Origin: DATIXJ01 sp963714795
GTDB lineage: Bacteria > Bacteroidota > Ignavibacteria > UBA10030 > SZUA-254
NCBI GenBank assembly: GCA_963714795.1
Contig: CAVQPS010000006.1
Coordinates: 62,001-126,000 of the forward strand
DNA length: 64,000 bases
Reading direction: 5' to 3'
Position 1 is the first letter of the stretch, and every line of letters starts with the position of its first letter. Shown piece after piece: positions 16,303 to 23,755 of this stretch. Both the position numbers and the translations under genes were made by a program. The notes beneath the pieces are model-generated. The model saw only the letters and a list, made by a program, of their open reading frames with translations. It was not told the DNA's origin and ran no database searches.

Positions 16303-17493
16303 TTATTGTTTGAGTTTTACTTTCGAACCGGAGCGCAAGCTCCCGGAAGGATTAAGGACGACTTTATCTCCGGATTGAAGGCCGGACGTTATCTCGATCA
16401 TTTTCCCTAATGACTTACCTGTTGATACCGGCACTTCGCTCACGGAATTATCGTGTAAGACGAATGCCACTTTTTTCCCATCTCGGTTTGCAATTGCCAA
16501 CGGGTCGGTGACCATTGTCGGCGTAGTGCTTTCCGTTTGTGCAGATTGTTGATTGAGAAAATGTACCTTCGCGCTCATTTCCGGTAAAACGCGGTTGTCG
16601 CGTTCGAGGAAACGGACTTTTGTCAGGATTGTAGCTTTCGCGCGGTCAGCTGTAGGAATAATTTTATCAACCACTCCGCGATAATTTTTTTCCGGATACG
16701 CATCCAACGAGATTTCGCATGGTTGTCCGGTAGAAACTTTTTCGATATTGGATTCGGAAACATCCGCTTCGACTTCCAGCGAGCCCATATCGGCAATTGT
16801 CACGACAGCGACGCGGGAACTCGCTCCGGCTCCGAACGGTGCAACTACTTCACCGATGTCGGCATTCTTGGTGAGAATTGTTCCGTCGAAGGGAGCGCGG
16901 ATGTTGGTGTTTTCTAAACTCACTTGCATCGAGTTGAGATTTGCTTCACGGGATGCAATGGTGGCGATGACGCGGTCGTACTGAGCTTTGGCTGCATCGT
17001 AATCTGCTTGAGAGGCAAGCTGGCGGTTGAGAAGTTCTTGTGTGCGTCTCAACGTTTGCTCTGCAGAATTTTTATCGGCAATGGCGACGTCGAGGTCTGC
17101 CTTTGCCTGATGTACTGCCGCTTCAACATCACCACTTTCAATGCGCGCGATAATTTGTCCCTTCTTAACCTGATCGCCTTCTTTGAAACCGAGATAGACA
17201 AGTCTGCCGGTCGCTTTCGAGGCGATGGATGCTTTCGTTTGTGCGACAACATAGCCGCTTGCCGTCAATAATGCACTTGCCTGCGAAGGAGAAATCATCG
17301 AGACCGTCGTGATATCGACAACTTCCTCATCGCCGAATGTATTTTTGATGAAGAAAAATGCCGCGAGGATAAGAAATAATGCACCGGAGCCGTACAACAA
17401 ATATGATGTACGGGAAGAATGAGCCGTTTTCCCGCCATCCTCTTTTTCACGGTCTATTTTTAGCTTTGAAAGATCGAACTGCCCAGTTGACAT
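16303..17493 (-). CDS. periplasmic adaptor (membrane fusion protein, MacA/HlyD type)
   Basis: The 396-residue adaptor has a short cytoplasmic head, one transmembrane segment near residues 33-53, a split biotinyl-lipoyl domain (A-S-K-A-T-G-R-L-V-Y-L and later N-T-N-I-R-A-P-F-D-G-T-I), a coiled-coil hairpin between them, and C-terminal beta-barrel and membrane-proximal domains. It is the first gene of the exporter operon and should link the permeases to an outer-membrane channel; no TolC-like gene is visible here. An in-frame upstream start at 17625 would add 44 residues without adaptor character and would overlap the divergent gene, so I use the ATG at 17493. Confidence 0.9.
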   Translation of the reverse strand: MSTGQFDLSKLKIDREKEDGGKTAHSSRTSYLLYGSGALFLILAAFFFIKNTFGDEEVVDITTVSMISPSQASALLTASGYVVAQTKASIASKATGRLVYLGFKEGDQVKKGQIIARIESGDVEAAVHQAKADLDVAIADKNSAEQTLRRTQELLNRQLASQADYDAAKAQYDRVIATIASREANLNSMQVSLENTNIRAPFDGTILTKNADIGEVVAPFGAGASSRVAVVTIADMGSLEVEADVSESNIEKVSTGQPCEISLDAYPEKNYRGVVDKIIPTADRAKATILTKVRFLERDNRVLPEMSAKVHFLNQQSAQTESTTPTMVTDPLAIANRDGKKVAFVLHDNSVSEVPVSTGKSLGKMIEITSGLQSGDKVVLNPSGSLRSGSKVKLKQ

Positions 17494-17663
17494 GAACGTT
17501 TCAGAAAGATAAATGAGTGTTTTTAAGATACTGAAATCAGAAAATGTTTCCAAATTTGATGAAGTTTTCTTATCATTATATTTTACAGTTATCCACCGGC
17601 CGTGTTGGGTTTGAGAAAATAACACTTCCGGGATATTTATTCAATTCCCATAAGACTTTTACA

Positions 17664-19579
17664 GTGATTCAAAAATTCACCTGGCAAAAATTTGAGTACC
17701 TTGTTGGCTCGGCAATCAGTGTTGTTGCTCTGATTGTTTATGTCGTCACGCTCTGTCCGACAGTAAACTTTATTGATAGCGGAGAGCTTGCGACCGATGT
17801 CTATACATTAGGCATCGCTCATCCATCCGGCTACCCGATGTTTACAATGGTAGAATGGATCTTCAGCCATGTGCCGTTTGGTCTCCGGATCATTTACCAG
17901 TTGAATTTGCTTGCAGGGCTTTTCTGTGCCGGCGCGTTATTTTTCTTCTTCCGGTTTTTTGTTCTTGTGATGAATGTGATTTTCCATGCGAAACCGGTCT
18001 TTGATGCATCACGCGTGAACATGACGGAAAAAATCCTCGTATATATTTTCCTGCCGGCGATATTCGGCACGCTGGTCCTCGGATTTTCCGGAACATACTG
18101 GGCGCAGGCGCTTTCCATCGAAGTATACCCGCTTCATCTTTTTTTTGTTTCAATCATTTTATTCCTGTTCACGAAAGCCGCAATGATGGAGCAAAAAAAG
18201 CCCGACCTTGATCGTGAAGGAATTTCTAAAGAAGCGTACTGGCTTGGATTTGCATTCGTCCTGGGGTTGTCGTTTACGAATCACATGACCACCATTTTAC
18301 TTGCACCGGCTTTCTTATTTTTGTTTTTTCGGGTCCACGGCTTTTCTTCAAATGCATGGAAACGTATCGCCCGGCTTGCACCGCCGTTTCTCATTGGGTT
18401 ATCGCCGTATCTTTATCTGCCGATTCGCGCGTCTCAAGTGCCGTTGATGAATTGGGGGAATCCTGTCGATGCCGAGCGGTTTTTCAGGCATGTCAGTGCG
18501 AAAGTGTATCACGTTTGGATTTTTTCTTCGAGCGAGGTTGCCGGCAAACAATTAAAATATTTTGTGGACACTCTTCCCGATGTGTTCGCGTATTTTCCTC
18601 TCGTCTTTGCGATTATCGGATTGACCTGGTTGTTCAGGAAATCGAAATCGTTATTCTTCTTTACGACGTTATTACTCGTCGGTTGTTTGGCATACTCGAT
18701 CAATTATGATATCAACGATATCGATTCGTATTTTTTACTGGCATATATCGCCATTGCCATTTGGGCAGGAATCGGTTGCTTACGTGTCATTAGTCTGATG
18801 CAGGAATTTCAAACCGCACGAAGGATTGCGATCGCTTGCGTAGCGTCATGTTTCATCGTTCTTGTCGCGAATTATTCCACTGCGGATCAATCCGACAACC
18901 GCATCGTCGAAGAATATACTCGCGACATGTTTTCATCCGTTGAACCGAACGGTATCATCATCACTTCCCAATGGGATTATTTCGTTTCATCCGCATATTA
19001 TTTCCAATTGGTTGAAAAAGTTCGTCCCGATGTTGTTGTTATCGATAAAGAATTGATGCGCCGGTCGTGGTATTATCCTCAATTGAATACGCGGTTCCCG
19101 TGGTTGACGGCACAATCGAAAAAAGAGATCGATTTATTTCTCATCGAGGCAAATAAGTTTGAACGTGATATTCCGTATAATCCATCGGTCATCGAATTTC
19201 GCTATGCAAGTCTTATCCGAAGTTTTATCGAACAGAATTATCGATCACGGCCGGTCTATGTGACACAGGATGTGGGGAAAGAATATACGAAGGGATACAA
19301 CCTGATTGCCAACGGGATTGCATGGCGGGTTTATCCCGATACGGTGCATCATGAAAGTCCCGGAGGTTCATTTCAATTTTCATATTCCGCACGAGCGCGA
19401 CAAATATGTCGATGGAATTGTTGGTATGTATGCGACCGCCTGGTATAACAATGCCGTTTCCGCTGCGATGTCGAATCGTAAAAACGATGCGTTGGATTAT
19501 GTGAATCGATGCTTTAGAAATTGAGCCGAATTTTCGCGAAGCATCCGATTTAAAAAACTTCGTGGAACGCGGCAAGTAG
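17664..19579 (+). CDS. DUF2723-family membrane protein (glycosyltransferase-like), two +1 frameshifts near the 3' end
   Basis: This polytopic protein has about ten hydrophobic segments and the DUF2723/GT117 opening T-V-N-F-I-D-S-G-E-L, in which Asp and Glu sit in the first external loop, followed by A-H-P-S-G-Y-P. Such proteins are thought to transfer a lipid-linked sugar to exported proteins. A GTG at 17664 gives the usual family start; an ATG at 17544 is possible. The frame ends at 19448, but the conserved sequence continues in the next frame after an extra A in 19354-19356 (V-P-E-V-H-F-N-F-H) and again after an extra base at 19510 (A-L-E-I-E-P-N-F). Removing both bases gives 637 residues ending at 19579 in a TPR-like helix pair. 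Confidence 0.8.
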
Positions 19580-19623
19580 TTTTTACCTGTTTTCAGTTTT
19601 TCTTCAAAAGATCCATTCATTGT

Positions 19624-19651
19624 TTGACTTTTATTCAAAAAATGTTATATT
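19624..19651 (+). promoter_or_regulatory. putative promoter of the tRNA-rpmG-secE-nusG operon
   Basis: TTGACT at 19624-19629 and TATATT at 19646-19651 are separated by 16 bases. The promoter is about 140 bases upstream of the first tRNA, in A+T-rich sequence. It could drive the whole tRNA-to-nusG run. Confidence 0.6.
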
Positions 19652-19787
19652 ACTGGGCTATTAAAACCGATAGCCTCCCCGGAATCGTAAAAATGCCCTT
19701 TTTTGGACAGAAAACAGTAAGATTCAAAAAAACTGAAGGGATTTTTTTCTGTAAAAAAAGGCGGTAAAATTATTTTTTTTACACGAT

Positions 19788-19859
19788 GCCGATGTAGCTC
19801 AATGGTAGAGCAGCTGATTTGTAATCAGCTGGTTGGAGGTTCAAATCCTCTCATCGGCT
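19788..19859 (+). tRNA. tRNA-Thr (anticodon TGT)
   Basis: A 72-base cloverleaf: the acceptor GCCGATG pairs with CATCGGC, the anticodon stem-loop is GCTGA-TTTGTAA-TCAGC, and the T-loop is GGTTCAAATCC. CCA is not encoded. It is the first of four tRNAs in the order Thr-Tyr-Gly-Thr. Confidence 0.97.
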
Positions 19860-19990
19860 CTCGAAAATTTTTTTTAAAGAGCCGTTGGAACTGTGCGATG
19901 CTGTGAACGGAACGCTTGCAGCAAAAAGTTTTTCCGTTGTCCTTGATACTAAGAGGATGGGTGAAACCTGAGTTAAGCCCGAACCGTTGC

Positions 19991-20073
19991 GGGCAGGTAG
20001 CGAAGTGGTCAAACGCAACAGACTGTAAATCTGTCGGCTTCGGCCTTCGGAGGTTCAAATCCTTCCCTGCCCA
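19991..20073 (+). tRNA. tRNA-Tyr (anticodon GTA)
   Basis: An 83-base class II tRNA with a long variable arm (GTCGGCTTCGGCCTTC). The acceptor GGGCAGG pairs with CCTGCCC, and the anticodon loop is CTGTAAA. Confidence 0.97.
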
Positions 20074-20134
20074 CAGTGAATGGCTCATGGTTGATAATAA
20101 CCAAGAAACTGAAAGCTGGAAGTGAATGAACAAT

Positions 20135-20207
20135 GCGGGAGTAACTCAGTTGGTAGAGTCACAGCCTTCCAAGCTGTTGGTCGCGGGTTCGAGTCCCGTC
20201 TCCCGCT
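20135..20207 (+). tRNA. tRNA-Gly (anticodon TCC)
   Basis: A 73-base cloverleaf: the acceptor GCGGGAG pairs with CTCCCGC, and the anticodon stem-loop is ACAGC-CTTCCAA-GCTGT. Confidence 0.97.
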
Positions 20208-20215
20208 CACAACTT

Positions 20216-20288
20216 GCTTGCGTAGCTCAGTTGGTAGAGCACATCCTTGGTAAGGATGAGGTCATCGGTTCAATCCCGATCGCAAGCT
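20216..20288 (+). tRNA. tRNA-Thr (anticodon GGT)
   Basis: A 73-base cloverleaf: the acceptor GCTTGCG pairs with CGCAAGC, and the anticodon stem-loop is CATCC-TTGGTAA-GGATG. It is 8 bases after tRNA-Gly. Confidence 0.97.
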
Positions 20289-20330
20289 CGGCGATATACT
20301 AATTACTGTTTACTGTAAGGAAATTTTCCC

Positions 20331-20480
20331 ATGCGCGATATCATCACACTGGAATGTACGGACTGTAAACGTCGCAACTACACCACAACCAAAAACAAGA
20401 AGAAACAATCTGGCCGCGTTGAGTACAAGAAGTTTTGTGCCTGGTGTAACAAACACACACAGCATAAAGAAACGAAGTAA
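20331..20480 (+). CDS. rpmG: 50S ribosomal protein L33 (zinc-binding form)
   Basis: The 49-residue L33 has Cys9-x2-Cys12 and Cys36-x2-Cys39, the zinc-ribbon pairs, with the conserved R-N-Y-T-T-T-K-N-K-K core between them. AAGGA lies upstream of the ATG. It takes the place between tRNA-Thr(GGT) and tRNA-Trp/secE that tuf occupies in the comparable operon of enterobacteria. Confidence 0.95.
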   Translation: MRDIITLECTDCKRRNYTTTKNKKKQSGRVEYKKFCAWCNKHTQHKETK

Positions 20481-20489
20481 TCGGTATCT

Positions 20490-20563
20490 ACGTCAGTAGC
20501 TCAATTGGCTAGAGCAGCGGTCTCCAAAACCGCAGGTTGGGGGTTCAAGTCCCTCCTGACGTG
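20490..20563 (+). tRNA. tRNA-Trp (anticodon CCA)
   Basis: A 74-base cloverleaf: the acceptor ACGTCAG pairs with CTGACGT, the discriminator is G, and the anticodon stem-loop is GCGGT-CTCCAAA-ACCGC. It is placed between rpmG and secE, a common bacterial order. Confidence 0.97.
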
Positions 20564-20602
20564 CTTGGAAACGTGACCGTCATAATTTTTGAAGGACCCC
20601 TC

Positions 20603-20785
20603 ATGAAAGAAAAAATCATTGCGTTCGTGACCGACACGGTCAAAGAAATGAAAAAAGTGACATGGCCGAGTGCCAACGAGTTGCGTGAATCCACCGTCGT
20701 TGTTCTTGTCGTCTGCGGCGTGATCGCGTTATTCGTGTTCGGCGTCGATTGGGTTGTCAGCAACATCCTGAAAGTGATTGTTTAG
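20603..20785 (+). CDS. secE: preprotein translocase subunit SecE
   Basis: This is a 60-residue single-span SecE. The amphipathic helix E-M-K-K-V-T-W-P-S leads into one transmembrane segment (V-V-V-L-V-V-C-G-V-I-A-L). AAGGA precedes the ATG at 20603; the longer in-frame start at 20537 lies inside the tRNA and is rejected. It clamps SecY in the inner-membrane translocon. Confidence 0.95.
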   Translation: MKEKIIAFVTDTVKEMKKVTWPSANELRESTVVVLVVCGVIALFVFGVDWVVSNILKVIV

Positions 20786-20793
20786 GATCATTC

Positions 20794-21345
20794 ATGGAAA
20801 AAGAAACCAAACAGACGAAGCGCTGGTATGCCATTCGAACCTATTCCGGACATGAGAACAAAGTGAAGGCTCATCTGGAACAGGAAGCCGCTCTGGCTCA
20901 TCTTGATGACCGGATCACCGGAGTAATGGTTCCTTCGGAGAAGATTTTTGAAGTAAAAGAAGGAAAGAAAAAAAGCAAGACGAAAACGTTCTTTCCGGGT
21001 TATATTCTTGTGGAAGCCGTTCTCGATAAAGAAACGAAGCATCTTATTCTTAACGCGCCATCGGTCATCAGTTTTGTCGGGCCGCGCGGCGAACCCGTAC
21101 CTCTTCAGTTCGACGAAGTGAAACGGCTGATCGGCAGGATGGAAGAACGGAAAGATGTGGAAGTGATGGAAGTACCGTTTCATGTCGGCGAAGCCGTGAA
21201 AGTGATCGACGGTCCGTTCAATAATTTTACCGGGTTCGTTCAGGATGTCAATGAAGAAAAAATGAAATTGAAAGTGATGGTCAGTATCTTCGGTCGTAAA
21301 ACACCCGTTGAGCTCGACTTCAATCAAGTGGAAATCGAAAAGTAA
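20794..21345 (+). CDS. nusG: transcription termination/antitermination protein NusG
   Basis: The 183-residue NusG has an NGN domain (R-W-Y-A-I-R-T-Y-S-G-H-E-N-K-V at the start, F-F-P-G-Y-I-L-V in the middle) and a C-terminal KOW domain (G-E-A-V-K-V-I-D-G-P-F). It binds RNA polymerase and couples it to Rho or ribosomes. The start at 20794 follows the secE stop by 8 bases with AGGA upstream; the in-frame ATG at 20749 would lie inside secE. Confidence 0.96.
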   Translation: MEKETKQTKRWYAIRTYSGHENKVKAHLEQEAALAHLDDRITGVMVPSEKIFEVKEGKKKSKTKTFFPGYILVEAVLDKETKHLILNAPSVISFVGPRGEPVPLQFDEVKRLIGRMEERKDVEVMEVPFHVGEAVKVIDGPFNNFTGFVQDVNEEKMKLKVMVSIFGRKTPVELDFNQVEIEK

Positions 21346-21363
21346 TCAGATCGGAAATCAATC

Positions 21364-21786
21364 ATGAAAAAAGTAACAGGATTCATCAAACTGCAAATTC
21401 CTGCCGGAGCGGCAAACCCGGCTCCGCCCATCGGACCCGCTCTCGGTCAAAAAGGCGTGAACATCATGGAGTTCTGCAAACAGTTCAACGCAAAAACTCA
21501 GGATAAGCAGGGACTCATCATCCCGGTTGTCATTACTGTTTTCTCGGACAAGTCGTTCACATTCATCACGAAAACTCCTCCGGCATCGGTTCTTCTCACC
21601 AAAGCGGCGAAGGTTGAAAAAGGATCGGGTGAGCCGAACCGGAATAAAGTCGGAAAAGTCACGAAGCAACAGGTTCGTGAAATTGCCGAAATGAAGATGC
21701 CCGACCTGAATGCCAAGGATATCGAAGGCGCAATGGCAATGATTGCCGGAACAGCGCGCAGTATGGGAATTACCGTCGAAGATTAG
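21364..21786 (+). CDS. rplK: 50S ribosomal protein L11
   Basis: The 140-residue L11 has the N-terminal factor-binding domain with P-P-I-G-P-A-L-G-Q-K-G-V-N-I, and the C-terminal 23S-binding domain with G-T-A-R-S-M-G-I near the end. It forms the GTPase-associated centre on which EF-G and EF-Tu act, both encoded in this window. It lies 18 bases after nusG. Confidence 0.97.
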   Translation: MKKVTGFIKLQIPAGAANPAPPIGPALGQKGVNIMEFCKQFNAKTQDKQGLIIPVVITVFSDKSFTFITKTPPASVLLTKAAKVEKGSGEPNRNKVGKVTKQQVREIAEMKMPDLNAKDIEGAMAMIAGTARSMGITVED

Positions 21787-21861
21787 TTATTCAGTGGAAG
21801 TCCCGTCTTGGCTTTTTCAAAAGACGGCACGATCGTACCACAACCATTAAAAGGATAAGAT

Positions 21862-22557
21862 ATGAAACTCAGTAAACGTTTTAAAGCTGCAACCGCAAAA
21901 GTCGATCCGAAGAAACAGTACACCCTCGAAGAAGCGATTGCCCGCGTCAAAGAAACGGCAACGGCAAAATTCACTGAAGGTGTGGATATCGCAGTACGGT
22001 TGGGAGTTGATCCGAAGAAAGCCGATCAGGCGATTCGCGGAACTGTTGCGTTGCCGCACGGCATCGGAAAAGAAGTTCGCGTGCTCGTTATCGCAAGACC
22101 TCCGAAGGACGAAGAAGCGAAAGCGGCCGGAGCGGATTACGCGGGATTTCAGGAATACATTCAGAAAATTCAGGGCGGTTGGGCAGACATCGATGTCATC
22201 ATCGCGACACCGGATTCAATGGGCGAACTCGGAAAACTTGGAAAAGTTCTCGGTCCCCGCGGTCTGATGCCGAATCCCAAGAGCGGTACGGTCACGGTGG
22301 ATGTTGCAAAAGCCGTGAAAGAAGTCAAGGCGGGAAAGATTGAATTCCGTGTCGATAAGGCGGGCATTCTTCATGCAACTGTCGGTAAGGCAAATTTTGA
22401 GGCTCAGAAATTAGTGGACAACGTAAATGCATTTTTAAATACGGTTGTTCGTCTGAAGCCTTCGTCAGCAAAAGGACAATACATCAGGAGCATTGCCGTT
22501 TCCAGTACGATGGGACCCGGCGTGCATATTGATCGCAATACTATTGTCGGACATTAA
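21862..22557 (+). CDS. rplA: 50S ribosomal protein L1
   Basis: The 231-residue L1 is of normal length. G-T-V-A-L-P-H-G and G-P-R-G-L-M-P-N-P-K-S-G-T-V are diagnostic. In many bacteria it represses its own operon by binding the message. The 75-base gap before it contains a small hairpin (CCGTCTT with AAGACGG), possibly related to such control. AAGGAT is the ribosome-binding site. Confidence 0.97.
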   Translation: MKLSKRFKAATAKVDPKKQYTLEEAIARVKETATAKFTEGVDIAVRLGVDPKKADQAIRGTVALPHGIGKEVRVLVIARPPKDEEAKAAGADYAGFQEYIQKIQGGWADIDVIIATPDSMGELGKLGKVLGPRGLMPNPKSGTVTVDVAKAVKEVKAGKIEFRVDKAGILHATVGKANFEAQKLVDNVNAFLNTVVRLKPSSAKGQYIRSIAVSSTMGPGVHIDRNTIVGH

Positions 22558-22584
22558 GAAATTACGCACTCACTAAACATTGTC

Positions 22585-22630
22585 GTTGTGTTCTGCCATG
22601 CTGAAAATCGTGGGCTTCTCAGAAGACAAC
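22585..22630 (+). promoter_or_regulatory. putative L10 leader (autoregulatory stem upstream of rplJ)
   Basis: GTTGTGTTCT at 22585-22594 pairs with AGAAGACAAC at 22621-22630, nine of ten positions, enclosing a 26-base internal region. The position between rplA and rplJ is where L10(L12)4 binds mRNA in many bacteria. The kink-turn consensus was not tested. Confidence 0.45.
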
Positions 22631-22649
22631 ACATTATCACGAGGAAACT

Positions 22650-23174
22650 ATGAAACGTTCTGAAAAAGAACAGATCATTGCAGAGGTGAAGGAGAAAGTG
22701 CTCCGGGCGAAAGCGCTGTACTTCGCGGATTTTACCGGTATCACCGTCGAGCAGGTGGATGAACTGCGGCGGGAATTCCGGAAATCCAACGTCGATTATC
22801 GCGTCGTGAAGAATACGCTTGCCCGCAAAGCGCTTGAGGAAGCAACGGGTTATGATACCGTGCTCGATCGGCTTGTCGGTCATACGGCAATCGCATTCGG
22901 GTACGATGATCCTGTTGCACCGGCAAAGATCATCAAGAAATTCCAGGAGAAACATGATCAGAAGCTCGCTGTTAAAGTCTGCGTGCTCGAAAAACAAATC
23001 TTCGACGGAAAACAACTTGGTGATATCGCAAAACTTCCGTCACGTGGCGAAATAATTGCCGGTATTCTCGGCAGTATTCAAGCGCCCATGTCGGGTGTTG
23101 TCGGCGTACTCAATGCGGTCGCACGCGATCTCGTCAGTGTCATCGATGCAATAGAGAAAAAGAAGGCAGCGTAA
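22650..23174 (+). CDS. rplJ: 50S ribosomal protein L10
   Basis: The 174-residue L10 forms the base of the ribosomal stalk. The N-terminal RNA-binding domain carries F-T-G-I-T-V-E-Q-V-D-E-L-R-R and V-V-K-N-T-L-A-R-K-A. The C-terminal helix (V-L-N-A-V-A-R-D-L-V) binds L7/L12 dimers. GAGG precedes the start. A putative autoregulatory leader lies just upstream. Confidence 0.97.
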   Translation: MKRSEKEQIIAEVKEKVLRAKALYFADFTGITVEQVDELRREFRKSNVDYRVVKNTLARKALEEATGYDTVLDRLVGHTAIAFGYDDPVAPAKIIKKFQEKHDQKLAVKVCVLEKQIFDGKQLGDIAKLPSRGEIIAGILGSIQAPMSGVVGVLNAVARDLVSVIDAIEKKKAA

Positions 23175-23225
23175 TTCATCGGCTGCGTACTCAACTATAA
23201 TCTGAAATAAAGGAGAAACAATATC

Positions 23226-23606
23226 ATGTCAGCAGTTCAAGAAATAGTCGAAAAAATTGAGAAGCTTACGCTTCTTGAAGCTTCAGAATTAAAGAAAGCT
23301 CTGGAAGAGAAATTCGGTGTCACGGCGGCCGCTCCGATGATGATGGCCGGCGGCGGAATGCCGGCGGCAGGTGCAGCACCCGCGGCTGAAGCGCAAACCG
23401 AATTCAATGTCGTTCTGAAAAATTCCGGTGCACAGAAAATCAACGTCATTAAAGTTGTCCGTGCCGCAACCGGACTTGGCTTGAAAGAAGCGAAGGATCT
23501 TGTCGACGGCGCTCCGAAGACGGTGAAAGAATCCATTCCGAAAGAAGAAGCGGAAAAACTGAAGAAGGAACTGGAAGAAGCAGGCGCTCAGGTTGAATTA
23601 AAGTAA
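23226..23606 (+). CDS. rplL: 50S ribosomal protein L7/L12
   Basis: This 126-residue stalk protein has three clear parts: an N-terminal dimerisation helix pair (residues 1-33), an Ala/Gly/Met/Pro hinge (about 34-58), and the C-terminal factor-binding domain with V-I-K-V-V-R-A-A-T-G-L-G-L-K-E-A-K. AAGGAG precedes the ATG. A strong hairpin follows before rpoB. Confidence 0.97.
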   Translation: MSAVQEIVEKIEKLTLLEASELKKALEEKFGVTAAAPMMMAGGGMPAAGAAPAAEAQTEFNVVLKNSGAQKINVIKVVRAATGLGLKEAKDLVDGAPKTVKESIPKEEAEKLKKELEEAGAQVELK

Positions 23607-23667
23607 CGGGTGTTTTCCTCTTTCGAAAATATCGGTAATCGAATGAGGAATATGATGTATGAAATAG

Positions 23668-23706
23668 CCGATAACCGAAGGTTTTTCGGTTATCGGTTTC
23701 CCTTTT
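23668..23706 (+). terminator. strong hairpin plus T-tract between rplL and rpoB (attenuator or partial terminator)
   Basis: CCGATAACCGAA at 23668-23679 pairs perfectly with TTCGGTTATCGG at 23685-23696 across a 5-base loop, followed by TTTCCCTTTTT. A partial terminator here would lower rpoBC expression relative to rplJL, as is known at this junction in other bacteria. No new promoter is obvious in the 49 bases before rpoB. Confidence 0.7.
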
Positions 23707-23755
23707 TGTAAAGCATTTTTTTCGTGAAGTACCAGACAATTTTGTTTCATAAAGG

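Noticed and set aside
19825..20133. A minus-strand ORF across two tRNA genes
   Set aside because: It is made of the reverse complement of tRNA-Thr and tRNA-Tyr, the well-known false 'MRGFEPPTS'-type ORF.
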